NCBI GenBank assembly: GCA_905221615.1
Contig: CAJNDT010006188.1
Location: 268,501 to 332,500 of the forward strand
Length of the DNA stretch: 64,000 bases
Reading direction: 5' to 3'
Source of the DNA: Symbiodinium sp. CCMP2592
Taxonomy: Eukaryota > Sar > Dinophyceae > Suessiales > Symbiodiniaceae
The notes below the pieces were generated by a model. It worked only from the letters and a program-made list of their open reading frames with translations. It was not told the DNA's origin and searched no databases. Position 1 is the stretch's first letter, and each line of letters opens with the position of its first letter. The translations under genes were made by a program, and so were the position numbers. Shown piece after piece: positions 1 to 10,895 of the stretch.

Positions 1-612
1 GCAGAAGGCAGATCCAGAATGATCAACGAAACGACCCAGCATTGATGAGATTGCAAGTTTTGGTACTCCTTTGCACTAAGTACAGTCGTACAGAGTTACG
101 GATGGGCATCGGGGCAGACGTTAAAGCTGTCAGGCCTCGCAGCGCCTGCAGAGGCTTCTGAGTTTTCAAATAGTTGAGAAGCAGCTTGGACTGCAACTTC
201 TGTTCCCTGCATGTCCTGTCCCTGCATGTTGGCAAGGCTGACGTAAGGCCTGGTAGAGATTTCTGCGCACGGCAGGTGGCGAGACGATGCAATCAGCACG
301 TCCACTCCAGAATTGGACTGGAGCGCCGTCGACTGCATCGTCTATGTCGCTGGAGGCACAACTTCTTTGAGTCAGCACACCGCGGGAGTGTTAAAACACA
401 GAAGTAACTCTACAGCTGAGCAGCATGCTCTCATTCTGAACTTGCCTCATATTACCTGGAGGCAGTGGTGGTGTTTTGCTTGCACGATTCCATGGGGCCC
501 CGCCCCGGCTGTGCTGCCTGAAACCGCAGCGAATGGATGCTCATGCTGAGCTGTTCCTTGGGCGGCAGTTTAGCGTTTGGCTACGAACCGAAGGGCTTGC
601 TTGCGAAGTAAG

Positions 613-771
613 TGCATGTTCCCGAACGTTGAAAGGTGTGCCAGCGTCCTGGCCGATGCTCTGCAAGTGCGGACTGCCTCGCTACAGGTCGTACAGATTT
701 CAGCTGACATAGCCAAAGCATTAAGTGTTCCGGTCGCAAAGTATCCCGATTCCGTTCCCGAACATCTTTGA
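613..771 (+). CDS. Exon-like segment, unknown protein
   Basis: The frame reads NVERCASVLADALQVRTASL and continues to VPVAK before a stop at 769-771. The amphipathic, Ala/Leu/Val-rich composition without interruptions looks coding, but no clean acceptor is visible; the AAGTAAG just upstream is a guess. It could be the first visible exon of the plus-strand gene ending at 2971. I do not recognise the family. Bases 1-612 hold nothing I can support. Confidence 0.25.
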   Translation, partial: CMFPNVERCASVLADALQVRTASLQVVQISADIAKALSVPVAKYPDSVPEHL

Positions 772-1196
772 CCTGTCTCAACGACGCCAGACGTAAGCCA
801 ACATCGGACATGTCGTCCGACTTGCACCAAGGAGAAGCTCGCTTAGCAATTGATGACCATGCTGTTTACCGGGCAGCTTGCTTGGGCAGTTTGAGCGAGC
901 GTGCAGTCGGGCTTTGTGATGTTGCGATGGCGTGAACAAAGCTGCATGATTCCCCATCCGTGCAGCTGAACAAAGGACCGGCTGTTGGCTGATGCTAGGT
1001 ACTTGGGTATCCTGGAGTTTGTCAACGGTCCCATGATGGAGGGTGAGGAGAGACTGAATACGTAAGAGGCGCTGGCTCTTATCAGGAACCGTCTAGCAAC
1101 CCACAATAGCAGGCAGTCTTTGCACGCCATTTCAGATGTGTCACACATTGCTCCTGCATGCTTCACTGACCTGCTTGTTTCCATTGGCATGCAAAG

Positions 1197-1283
1197 CGAA
1201 GGAGTTCGTGAAGATATTCGAGGAGGGATCTGGAGCATTGTTTCGCTTTTGGACTGAAGCCGGCATCCTAATCGCGTTTCCAG
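1197..1283 (+). CDS. Exon-like segment, unknown protein
   Basis: After GCAAAG the frame reads AKEFVKIFEEGSGALFRFWT and then EAGILIAFPG, a helical, coding-looking stretch. The 3' border CCAG|GCTGTG would be a GC donor, a class dinoflagellates are known to use beside GT. It lies on the same strand as the exons at 1904-2971 and may belong to that gene. Function is unknown. Confidence 0.35.
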
Positions 1284-1903
1284 GCTGTGTTAGGTCCCCT
1301 GCTGCTGCCTTCAGCTGCTGCTGCTGCAGGTCCTTCTGCAGGCTTTATGCATGTAGCAGACATCAGCAGACAACTGCATTCAACGTGCCGGACACCAGAG
1401 TGCAAGACGATGTAGTAGTAATGTAGCAGCCAGAGAGTTGGAACATCATGATCCTGATGCCTTGAACGTAAAGTATAAGGCATCCTAGCATGCTTCTTTC
1501 TTGCCCTAATCTACGTTCTAACTTTCCTGGAGTTCACTGCAAGTCTAAAGCTGAACACATATTCCAGGTTCGATTGCTTGATCAATAATTTGGACCGGCT
1601 ACCCATCATCTGGGACAACAGTGGAAACCTTAAGCTTCATGGCTGCATGTTCCCGCATGCTGCCAAGGCAATGTGAGAATTGGGCCAACGATCGGAAACT
1701 GCATGATGAATGGCCCAGAAATGCCCAGAACCCGGTTGACCGAGGAACCTCATGGTGGAGATGTGCTCTGCCACGGGGCCGCGGGTGGTGGGCATTGACC
1801 AAGCGGCTCCCTGGAGAGATTGCCAGAGTTTGTCGTGACGCGTTGGTAGCGCGGCCGATTTGAAGTGAAAACACCCGCTTTTTTGTCTTGCTTGCAGCTG
1901 CAG

Positions 1904-2071
1904 GTTCGTGGCATCAGCGCAGCAAGTGGGCTGGAACGGTATGTGGAGCAGCTGCGATGCCTGCTGAGGGTTGTCCTGGCTTCTGAGACCGAATGGCTCG
2001 AGAGTCCGTGTCTACTTCGAGTACAGACTGCCATACAGGCCAATCTGCAGCAGCATCAGTGTCGTCTTTGA
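1904..2071 (+). CDS. Exon-like segment, unknown protein
   Basis: A pyrimidine-rich acceptor (CTTGCAGCTGCAG) precedes a phase-0 frame VRGISAASGLERYVEQLRCL that runs on through LASETEWLES to a stop at 2069-2071. The true exon may end earlier at one of several GT donors (for example CTGAGG|GTTGTC). The next exon at 2113 is close and in a different frame, so an intron must lie between them. No family recognised. Confidence 0.4.
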   Translation, partial: VRGISAASGLERYVEQLRCLLRVVLASETEWLESPCLLRVQTAIQANLQQHQCRL

Positions 2072-2112
2072 AACCGGATCTCTTACACACGATCAGGGCA
2101 CCTGCTCCGCAG

Positions 2113-2172
2113 GCCAATTTCCAGAACAAGTTTCAAGTCCATGCCAGCGCCTTGAAGATGGGCCTGCAGCAG
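2113..2172 (+). CDS. 60-nt internal exon, unknown protein
   Basis: CTCCGCAG|GCC acceptor and CAG|GTCATC donor frame exactly 20 codons, read in phase 0 as ANFQNKFQVH then ASALKMGLQQ. The phase symmetry and clean borders make this one of the more convincing exons of the first gene. Function is unknown. Confidence 0.45.
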
Positions 2173-2667
2173 GTCATCGGCCCTCGCTTTTTCTGCTATC
2201 AGCCGACTTCCCCGCCTGCAAAATGTTGAACATTGTTGAACGAAGACAAACATTCCCTTGCATCCGACATTAAGTGTCTCAGGTTTCACACTCTCGCCAT
2301 GCATCGTTTGCTCGAGCAAAGAGACGCTTGGATTTTGATTGTCATCCTGTGACCTGAGCAGGCCTTCCGCAGGTTTGCTTGGTCCTGGTGCAGCAGATCT
2401 CTTCAGAGATCTTTGGATGAAGCCATGAACAAGGCTTGCGATGTAACGGAGCACGGTGGAATGGAGTGTCGCAAACCTGCTGCAGTTTCTTAGGCTGTTG
2501 ACTAGTTGGGTTGTTACTGGGAGAAGGTGATGGCAACCTTCGGATGCGGTGCAGAGCAGCTGTTGCCATTGCGGCGAACGGTCGAAGTCGCGGCTGCCAC
2601 AGTTGCTGCGCCTCGCTGTTCATCCTGCGCTGCAATGCCGTTGTCCAGTGTGTGTCGAGCTGCGCAG

Positions 2668-2813
2668 ATCTTGGAGCCCAGGATGAAGTCCACAAGGCGC
2701 AGCTTAGCATCATACCACGTCCCATCCTGGAAGTCTTTCGAGTCGTGTCTGAATTGTTACGGCTTGCAAGGGACGTGAGAGTTCAATGCGGCAGTGGCAA
2801 AGACCGGGCTTGA
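2668..2813 (+). CDS. Exon-like segment, unknown protein
   Basis: Acceptor GCTGCGCAG is followed by a frame reading DLGAQDEVHKAQLSIIPRPI and LEVFRVVSELLRLARDVRVQ, strongly coding in character and probably alpha-helical. A good donor (GTGAGA) occurs at 2775, so the exon may end at 2774 rather than at the stop at 2811-2813. It is followed 45 nt later by the presumed last exon. Confidence 0.45.
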
Positions 2814-2857
2814 AACCAGGAAGGTGCATACCTTCGGGGCAGCTGCCGCGAGACCAG

Positions 2858-2971
2858 ATGGTAAGTCTCCTTCGCGATTTGGACCCAAGTCTGGAGATGA
2901 GGGAAGTGCAAAAGTTCATGGTGGACTCCTTCTCGGATCCTGCCTGTGTCGATTGCCCCAGTCTTAGCTAG
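2858..2971 (+). CDS. Presumed terminal exon of the first plus-strand gene
   Basis: After GACCAG the frame reads MVSLLRDLDPSLEMREVQKF then MVDSFSDPACVDCPSLS and stops with TAG. DLDPSLEMREVQKFM is loosely like an EF-hand half, but the spacing of acidic residues is too poor to call one. No recognisable exon follows before 3.9 kb, so this may end the gene. Confidence 0.4.
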   Translation: MVSLLRDLDPSLEMREVQKFMVDSFSDPACVDCPSLS

Positions 2972-3934
2972 GGCCAGGGTTCACTCCAGCGCGGTGCGGC
3001 CCAGATCTTCAAAACCCAGGTACCGACTTCCTGCTCCTTCTCTGGTCAAGCCAGCGAACCAAGTGAGAGCTTGCTGGACCTTGCAAGCTCTTTGGGACGC
3101 CGATCTGTCTGTCGACTGAATCTGGCGCCCACATGGCCAAACCTGGCAATCAGCAGCAAAAGCGCGTGCTAGCTGTAGCATGCCACGTGGTGTATCTTGT
3201 CCCACTATGTAGTACAGTAATTAGCTGTCGACATGCAGCGCATTGCGAAGCAATGGCTTGGTGACGGCATGCTGTGAGTCTGACTCTGGCGATTCTGCAA
3301 AACCCAGAAGCTGAAAACATTCGCAAACAACAGCTGGCTGATGGTCGGCTCCGGCTGGCCATCTGCGCAGCTATGTAGCCTGCAGCGGCACTGGCTTTGC
3401 CTGCGCATGCGCGATGTGCTGAGAAGCATTGTCGGCGGTATGCTCATTGGTGCCAGGAAAATGCGCTTCTTCATCGGCCCTGCTGTATCGCAGTGAGCCC
3501 ATCCTGACCTTCTCATCGTGGCAGGGTCCTGCGAACCGGGATAAACCCAGGAATCTGATGGACGGGAGCAGCCGCTCGATGCCGCAGCCGAGGCAATCCA
3601 TTTTGCATGGTTGTGTAACCGTTTTCGAGGCCTCCATCTGATGTGCATGAGGGGATGATGGGCCTTTATGAGGAACGAAGACGAATGCGCAGCCATTGGC
3701 TGGCACGGAAACACGGAGCTTCTTGAAGAGGGCTCCAATGCTGTAAAGGCCCAAATGTCAACATTGAGTCCGAGTTGTGAGTGCTGACATGTCAACATCC
3801 GAGCAAAGTGTCCCCAACAAGAACTCCAAGGTTTTGGGGAGCAGGCTTCTGGGACCAGCCTCGACTTGCTATAAAACCTTCCTTTTTAATCAAAGGGGAA
3901 AAGGAGGGACCCTTAACAAGGACACCTCCTTCAG
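2972..3934. other. Interval without a supported gene
   Basis: Open frames here are on both strands, overlap each other and have no coding character. No repeat array, RNA gene or mobile-element motif was seen. Confidence 0.5.
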
Positions 3935-5892
3935 ATGCTCGCCCACACGATGATATCGTGCCTGACCCACCAATCTGGCACGCCGTGGGACCTGAAATGC
4001 CGGCAAGAACGTGTGTGCGAGTCGCACTTCGCACGGGTGAAACGCCCATTCCAGGGCACTCCTTGTATAAGGGATGCCCTGTATGGGACTTTCTTGGAGC
4101 ACTTAAAGGTGTACCGACATTCCCTGAGTGCCAAATGGGCCACCCCGAAACCGGTGAAGGGCATCAACATGGACGAAGCCGTGGACCTCGCCAATCATGC
4201 GATGCAGAATGCCGTGTTCTGGATGAGTTTCCTGAGCAAATCCAGATCAGCGAAGCTCGTGCGATCTGACCTCGACCATTGGTGGGAAACACAGGGCAGA
4301 CAGCTGGTCGCCGGCAGCGCCGACTCCTCTGAGCCAGAGCCGGAGCTCGACGACGACGAAGGTTTCCTCGACAGCTATGCTGAGAACTTGGACGAGGAGG
4401 AGGAGGAGGTGGAGAACGATGAGGAGTACGCCCAGCAGGAAGCAGATGCAGCCGATCTGTTGCAGGCATGCGATGCTCACATGGAAGTGAAGAAGCAGAT
4501 CAGCGAGCTGCAATCCGAGCTCTCATCTGATGCAGCCGGGGCTTCCAGTGGAAAGCCGAGCGAGGACCTTGCCGTCTCCATGGCGGACACGGACTCCATC
4601 GAGGACTTGAGTGTGACGGACTTCTTCATGAAGATCCGGCAGCTCCCAGCCCTGCAGGCCGAGCTCAGCGAAGACAACCTCGTGGCCAACCTTCAGCGCC
4701 GCATGGAGGAGGCTCGTCCTTTGTTGGACTCCTGGTGCAAGCGAGTCCGTCTTCAGGAGAAGGAGCTCAGCCCTGCCACCGTGGAGCAAAAGGTTGTTCG
4801 AGGAGACAACGAGTGGAACCGTGTGCAACACGAGCTCAGCCTAGCGAGGCAGGCGTCCATGTTGTCCAGTGGCCAAAGAACGAGTCGCTTGGCTGTGTGG
4901 GCTGAGAAGCAGCAGGACATCGCCGAGAAGTTCCATGGAGAGCAGCCATCCGGAGTGGCACCGGTTCGGTACTTGGGGGCCCAGGGCGGCCGGCGACAGG
5001 TGGTGCTCTACGTGTGCGATGGCTCCATCTATCACGGGCTGCTGCTGACAGTGTGGCGAGGTGCTGTCTTGAAGGATGGCACAAGGCGGCTCCGAACACG
5101 TCGCCCGGCAGCGGCACTGCTGCCTCTAGCACACTGCGGGCAAGTGCGGCTCTTGCAACTGGTGGAGGCAACGCCCGCTTCCTGGCTGGCTACTTCTCTG
5201 TGCCCCTGCCACCTCATGGATCCATTGGATGTCGTGGCATTGTTCAACCCCGACGAGGTCGTGGAGGGCCCCAACCGATGCATCCTCCGATATTCCGATG
5301 AGGCAGGGCAGTTTTGGAGGCAACCAGTTTTGTGAGGTTTTCTGCTTACCCTCCAAACCATCCCTGTCAGTCCATGAAGAGCCTGAAGAAGTTCTTGGCG
5401 GAGGAATCCTGGAAAAAGGGATCGGATGCCAAGACCCAGGCCTGCAATAACAGGATAAAGAAAGCCCTAAAACCCTGGGTGCACCTGCCAAGCCGTATCC
5501 CTGAAGCTCCCTGTCAGATCGTTGCATTGCCGAGCTCCGCGGTTGAGGGCTGGAACCATCGGCAGTTTACGCCCGCCTTGGCGGCGAAGAACGTCAACTT
5601 GTTTTTGAGCAGGCTTCCGCACATGTACAGTCAAGTGTCGTCGCCCCTGGTCGATTCAGACGGTCAGTTCGCGATGAGTGCGAAGCGCAAGATCAAGTGG
5701 TCTGAGGTGGTGTGCCGTGCCATCATGTACTTTGATACCCGCCTCACAGGGCAGAGCTCGCAGATGTACAGCTCCAGCGTTTTCTCTGCTTTGGCCGAGC
5801 TGCACCCCAGCAGGTCGAACGGCCTGCTTGCAGTCAAGAAGTTCGTCCAGAACGTGGACTCCATAGCCCCGCCGTGGCTGGCGATAACCTAG
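3935..5892 (+). pseudogene. Long acidic orphan reading frame split by one frameshift
   Basis: A 466-codon frame from ATG 3935 runs to 5335, and a 192-codon frame overlapping its end (from about 5314) carries on to 5892. Composition continues across the break, so I read one roughly 650-residue protein with a frameshift in the TTTT run near 5312. N-terminal part: Cys/His-containing (SCLTHQ, CRQERVCESH) with the phrase GTPCIRDALYGTFLEH. Middle: a Glu/Asp tract (LDEEEEEVENDEE, about residues 150-165) followed by helical, coiled-coil-like sequence. C-terminal part: a basic segment and a hydrophobic tail. No intron is evident, unlike the neighbours, which suggests a retroposed or transposon-derived gene. 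I do not recognise the family. The shift could be a sequencing error. Confidence 0.55.
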
Positions 5893-6165
5893 GGTCGTGA
5901 TGGCTCGTGTTTGCAGTGTCAGCTGCGAGTTGAAACACTTTACAATGACTCAGTCTAGGCATGTTCGGAGCCAGCCACACGGGAGCACACGAACTTTAAG
6001 CGACCCCGAAACTTAAACCCAAAACTCACCAAGCTGTTGAAAGGAGTCCCGTTCGAAGGCCGTAGTGCTTCTTGAAGAGACTCGACGACTGTTGCAAGAG
6101 TCCGTTGCGAAAAAAGAGACAGTGCGCACATGGTCGTTTGCTGAGCTGAAGCCTTTTGAGCTACA

Positions 6166-6203
<38 letters not shown>

Positions 6204-6551
6204 TCGAGAAGCCAACACCCTTTTTTACAATTAGCTTGTTCGTAGCCTGAAGGGAGCCGAAACTGTAATATACAATTCTGGCCCCCCCCCAGCTGAAGAC
6301 GGTGGGGATATGTCAACACAGAAGTAACCGTGGGCCATCTGGAGCTGAGTCCTGACACTGCTGTCTTGGCAATATGCTGAGGGCAAGAAACGGACAGTCG
6401 CAGGGCCTGCATCAAGAAAACAATGACGATTGTTGAACGGCGACGGGCTTTCAGCACGGGAAGCGATGCAAAGGAAGTACCTGCGAGATTGCTGTGCAGA
6501 GAGCTTGCATGCGGAATGCATAAAATCAGATAGCAATCACATGCAAAATAG
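5893..6551. other. Interval without a supported gene
   Basis: Apart from the AT microsatellite at 6169-6201 nothing is supportable. Short frames on both strands are uninformative. Confidence 0.5.
6169..6201. repeat. (AT)n microsatellite
   Basis: Uninterrupted alternating AT of about 33 nt. Confidence 0.95.
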
Positions 6552-6626
6552 CGCCTTTGTCCGTGCATGTCCGTGTCGTCCTTGTTGTTGTTGGCGCTGG
6601 AGGCATTGGCGGCTGTCTGGGCCTCG
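6552..6626 (+). CDS. Exon with Rossmann-type nucleotide-binding motif
   Basis: Between AAAATAG and a GTTCGT donor, 75 nt read PLSVHVRVVLVVVGAGGIGG then CLGL. A beta-strand of Val/Leu followed by GAGGIGG is the classic GxGxxG dinucleotide-binding turn seen in NAD(P)/FAD enzymes and in E1-like/ThiF proteins. The short exon does not allow a choice among these. It is the first visible exon of the second plus-strand gene. The acceptor is weak, so the 5' border is uncertain. Confidence 0.4.
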
Positions 6627-6820
6627 GTTCGTGACCGACGCTATCGTGATGGATACATGCGACATCTTTCAATGAAGCGACCCTGCGTCCGAGACCAACA
6701 GCACGTAGATATGCACGGAATTGCCGATGTTGCAGGCCTGCGCCGTTCCTGAGCTTTTCCAAGAGGCCATGGTATCCGAGTCATAATTGTGTATGTGTGA
6801 TTGTACCGCGACAACGACAG

Positions 6821-6880
6821 GCTATTCAGCTGCTCGCCATGGGTGCCGCTCGACGCCGCAAATCCGGATCGGAGGCGCAA
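6821..6880 (+). CDS. 60-nt internal exon, unknown protein
   Basis: CGACAG|GCT acceptor and CAA|GTGGAC donor enclose 20 codons in phase 0, AIQLLAMGAARRRKSGSEAQ. The basic cluster ARRRKSG could be surface-exposed or a localisation signal. It probably belongs to the same gene as the GAGGIGG exon upstream and the exon at 7048. Confidence 0.4.
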
Positions 6881-7047
6881 GTGGACACAGTAGGGGTTTG
6901 GAGTAGGTGGGTTGTATCAGACCGCGTAGGAGAATACGATTGGTGGCCGGTTCTTCCATGTTCCGCACATATTCGTCTAGAGGGTCCAACTGGATTAGGA
7001 CGCCCACCCCGTGTGGCGGCATACAGTGTCTGGCTTCTCTTTGTCAG

Positions 7048-7149
7048 ATCTGCCTCGCTGCTCTGGAATCCGTGATGCAGCACCTGCCGCCCACTCAGCT
7101 GCACGCTGCTTGCGCGAGGCTCGTACTTGGCCAAGCGCCCCCTGACTGC
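7048..7149 (+). CDS. 102-nt internal exon, unknown protein
   Basis: Acceptor TTTGTCAG and donor TGC|GTACAT enclose exactly 34 codons in phase 0: ICLAALESVMQHLPPTQLHA then ACARLVLGQAPPDC. Clean borders and phase symmetry support a real exon. Function is unknown. Confidence 0.45.
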
Positions 7150-8058
7150 GTACATTTTAGTCCCAGAACCTGTCAGATCACTCATTGCAAACGCCTGGCA
7201 CACTGCGACGTTACGATCCAGGATTCGCAAAGCATCGCAACGCATGTTCTCACTGCAAGGCCGAGCCCTCCGCTTGAGCCGGCCTTGACGGCACGAGCCG
7301 TTTCAGCTGCAGTGCGCCAAGCGACAGAGGTGCCAGGAAGAACCGCAAGAAACAGCACAGGTCTGGAGTTTCTTCGCATTTCTCATGTGCCACCAGCTAT
7401 CTTGTCCCTGCCGTGAAGTGTCACGCGGTGCTTTCCACACGCTCGGGAGGCGGTTCTGAGTCATCCAGACAGCCTTCAGAACCCGGCAGTGTTGAAGGCG
7501 ATGTGTGGTGCTGCTTGAGCATGCACTCCTTGACGGACATGGCCGAGAAACCTTGAGATTGCTGCTGACGAGTGCTAATGTGTCAACTTGACAGCAGGTA
7601 GAGAACTTTTTGGCATGTCATTTCCTCGCTCAGTATAAGGTTTTTGGCACAATGCCATATCATGCCATATCCCAAGGCCCTTTTGTCTGCAGTGATCTGG
7701 ACATGTGCATCAAATCCAATCGCCCGTGAAAGACTGTGATCTGAAACTCGTGTTGGCGGCACGGCTCATGGACAATAGCGTCCTGGAACAAGCATCGGAC
7801 CGGCAGCGACATGCAGATATTGTACTGCATGCTGCAGCCTGTCAACATCTGTCAACAATCCTAGATGTGAATAGTAGGCGGTCAAAGATCCAAAAACAAA
7901 GTTCAGACATGGCCAGATTTGAAATCAAGCCACCGCAGCATCCCGACACGAAGCTTCACTACACAACGAGCAGGCACTTTTCGCGCTTTGGTCACGTGGG
8001 CTTGCCGCAGGAAAGGCTGCGGCAGGTGCGGCACTAGCTTCTCCAAGACTGCATGCAG

Positions 8059-8124
8059 GTTTACTATGGAGCTGCGTCGATGCATGATGTTGCGGGCACT
8101 TGCGCAACAGCAGCTCTTGTCAAG
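8059..8124 (+). CDS. 66-nt internal exon, unknown protein
   Basis: GCATGCAG|GTT to AAG|GTTTGC gives 22 codons in phase 0, VYYGAASMHDVAGTCATAAL followed by VK. A second frame is also open, so the translation is not certain. The phase matches neighbouring exons. Confidence 0.35.
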
Positions 8125-8506
8125 GTTTGCTGCGTCCAGGCTTGCTGGCCAACTGCACGTACATCTCTTAACTGTTACTGCATTCGAGCGAGCGTGACAC
8201 GAGGACCTAATTTGGTTGGCTTCCGGTAGGAATGCCGTCCAAGGACTGTGGATCAGTTGCTTGGCGTATTCTGCAGTGCCATGCCTGGCCATGCCCCGAG
8301 CATCCACAAAAGGAAGCGCATGTTCCATGTATATCTGTGCAGCATCGCATTTTTGGGCCTCGAGCGCATGTTGGCATTGTGTGGTGCGCCGAGTTCATGC
8401 TGAAGAGCGAATGGTTCGTTGGTTGAATCTTCTTCTGCCTAGCGTACGTCGCTCAGCTTGTGTGGAGCCTGGCAGCTTGGCCAAAGCTTTTTGCTGCCCT
8501 TAGCAG

Positions 8507-8560
8507 GATGGTCGGGAGGAGCCCAGCACTGCCTGCACGATCCTGCAGGAATCGATGACC
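8507..8560 (+). CDS. 54-nt internal exon, unknown protein
   Basis: TTAGCAG|GAT acceptor and ACC|GTGGGT donor enclose 18 codons in phase 0, DGREEPSTACTILQESMT. It continues the series of phase-0 exons in this gene. The family is not recognised. Confidence 0.4.
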
Positions 8561-8760
8561 GTGGGTAGATAGGTCAGCTGTACAAGTTGTACATGTTATG
8601 CCTTGTTGTAGCTTTTGTCCCGCTGGCGTGTACCTTTGGCCGTTTCCGGGCCTGAAGGCTGTACTTTACCTCTTGCAGGAACAGTCAGTGCGTCTACAAC
8701 ATATACATTTATGGTCCCGCGCTCCGCCTCCGCCCCCCACCCCCCCTCGCGTGTACCCCA

Positions 8761-8840
8761 CTTTACAACCAGAATCCCTTCTTTGCAACCAGAATCCCCA
8801 CTTAACACACAAGCTTTTCCAGAATCCGTACTTTGCAACC
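8761..8840. repeat. Short degenerate tandem repeat
   Basis: CTTTRCAACCAGAATCCC recurs about four times with ~21-nt spacing, the third copy being shortened. Confidence 0.7.
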
Positions 8841-9651
8841 GGTTGCGAAAGCTTCTTAACAATCCTATTAACTGACAACGTCAAAGCCTGGAATCTCCAG
8901 CATCATCCTTTACAGCAGCCATGCAGGTTAGAACGGTTAGAAAGTCATGCTGGTTGCAATGTGGGCGTTCTTATCTGGAATCAACAATGCACAGCGAGTG
9001 CAAATGTATGCAAATGTTAGACATGTATGTCACAAACATGACCGCTATCGCTGTAAGGAGGGGTCAGGTTCTGAGAAACTGAGACTGCCATGTCCTGCAG
9101 GGAGGGGGCCGATGTAAGGAAATGGGAGGCCCGTCGCCGTGAGGTTCGGGTTTTTGCCAGTAGGTGCCATCTCCTTATAAAGGGGCCGATATGGGCCGAT
9201 GCAGCGGCAGCAGTGGGGGACGCAAGTGCCTTCGAATCGTGGATTGTTTCCGCTCCCGCGATCCGTGGGTCACAAGTGACCGTGCTACCCCGAAGTGGGG
9301 TGGCAGAGTCTCCCGTCCAACAAGGGTGTCGCATGTTTTGCCAAGCAAGTTTGTGCCTTCCCCTTCGAGAAAACAGGCATTTCCGAAGCCAGAGAACATG
9401 GACAACTAAGGGTTCTGGAGGACAGGCCCGGAAAGGCCCAAGTAAGCAACGCAACAGTACAAGTAAGAGTTCTGCCCTTTGCCATGTGCTGTGCGACTAT
9501 TCGATGCTGCTGGGGCTCCTGACACAAATGTGCAGTGAATGTGTACGCAGTATGTTTCTCGCCTCGAGACATTCCAGGCCTTGCCGTCGATTTACGCAGC
9601 GATGTTTCAGGCCTTAGCAGTGCAGGCCAGCTTAGATGGTCCTGCATCCAG

Positions 9652-9702
9652 TGTTGGAGCGCGTCAGATGTGCCTGAAGTGCAGGACTCCTTGACGCGCT
9701 GG
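9652..9702 (+). CDS. 51-nt internal exon, unknown protein
   Basis: CATCCAG|TGT to TGG|GTTGGG gives 17 codons in phase 0, CWSASDVPEVQDSLTRW. It fits the phase-0 exon series. Confidence 0.35.
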
Positions 9703-9766
9703 GTTGGGAGCTTAGTTCCTGACCGACATCGTGTTAGATTGGAAGAGCTAGCTGCCAAACCAGCAG

Positions 9767-9819
9767 GACGGTGGAGTCATGGATGTTGCGGAATTCATGT
9801 ACAAATCTGCGGCCAGAGC
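9767..9819 (+). CDS. Short exon-like segment
   Basis: After CCAGCAG the frame reads DGGVMDVAEFMYKSAARA and then meets a stop at 9821-9823. A donor just before the stop is required; GA or GC donors, known in dinoflagellates, are possible at GCCA|GAGCC. Confidence 0.3.
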
Positions 9820-9917
9820 CTGATTTCGTGCCTCAAGAGCACAGTGGTCGTATTGAACAAGTCTGATGACCGCCTAGGAGATGTTTCCAAGTGGGTATCC
9901 GGCTGCTGTCGTTGCAG

Positions 9918-10088
9918 GTCGTCTTGTCTTGTGTTTGCGGAAACCCATGGGTGCTGCACGAGGAATTCCTTGTGCAGTGGCTTCGTATCAATATAGCATC
10001 GCTACGGCAGTACAGCACATGGGTCATGGCCGCAGGCCTCAGAGCAGTCCCACAACTGTGGCGGGCTCAAGCTTGCTTGGAATGGCAT
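9918..10088 (+). CDS. 171-nt internal exon, unknown protein
   Basis: GTTGCAG|GTC acceptor and CAT|GTATGC donor enclose 57 codons in phase 0. The translation includes VVLSCVCGNPWVLHEEFLVQ and ends RAQACLEWH. It is rich in Trp and Leu and free of low complexity, hence very likely coding. No named domain recognised. Confidence 0.5.
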
Positions 10089-10541
10089 GTATGCGTACAA
10101 GCTTGTGGACGCCTTAAGTGCCGCGCTTGGTACTGGTACTCCGCACTGGGCATCAGATTTGGGCAAGGCCTCCATGGAACCAGCAGCAAGTCCTGCAGCT
10201 GCTCAATGGCCGTTGGTGCCTCAAGTCGGCATGTAGAGCCATGACACCCGTCGTTCAAAGGAGTTGCAGTGAGTAGCAGCTCTTTTGAAAAGTAGCTTCG
10301 AGTGTCTTCCGATCACAAGCCACCCTTACACCTTACACGAGAGAGCGAAAGAGACGGAGACCAGCCACCCTTCCAGGCCTTCAGAATGACTGTAACCATG
10401 TTAGTACGTCTTGCTGCTTGTTTCGTAGTGGTGCTGCACTGATGGCATGTGTGTTTGTAATGTTACCTGCGACGAGCCTGGTTGGGCCTTGCGTAACGGG
10501 ACGACCTCGACAAATGAATATACTTGTTGATTAGTTTGCAG

Positions 10542-10583
10542 TTGGTGGAACTACAAGACAGCGGCCTTCCCGCTGCTACTAAG
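10542..10583 (+). CDS. 42-nt exon-like segment
   Basis: TTTGCAG|TTG followed by LVELQDSGLPAATK in phase 0. The 3' border (AAG|CTAGCA) is not a standard donor, and a repeat array starts immediately downstream, so the exon may be truncated by it. Confidence 0.25.
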
Positions 10584-10895
10584 CTAGCAGCGCGGCCACG
10601 ATTGGGCCCGGTCGCACGGGAACTTGTTCGGCAACATCCACGGCGATGCGCAACTTCGCACTTGCTCTACCGCCAACGAACCGGCGTGTTGGAACTTCTT
10701 CGGAAACGCTCCGTGCTGGTCTCGCGGAGGCGTTGATGCAACAACCCGATGCTAGGCTAGCAGCTTGGCCGCGGTCATGCGGGAACTTAGCAAACACCAC
10801 GCCGTTGGGCAACTTCGCATTTTCTCTACCACCAATGCGGCCGCGGTCACGTAAAAACTTATTCGGCAGTACCGTGCCTTTGCCGCCAAACCTTC
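10584..10895. repeat. Degenerate tandem repeat, GGAACTT-TTCGGCAA type
   Basis: Three to four diverged units share GCGGCC..GGTCRCRYGGGAACTT, a TTCGGCAACA or GGGCAACTTCGCA core, and a CTCTACCRCC end. Unit length varies from about 60 to 100 nt. Open frames across it on both strands are by-products of the repeat. Confidence 0.6.

Noticed and set aside
3205..3798. 197-codon minus-strand frame
   Set aside because: Skewed composition, no recognisable motif, and overlapping equally open frames on both strands.
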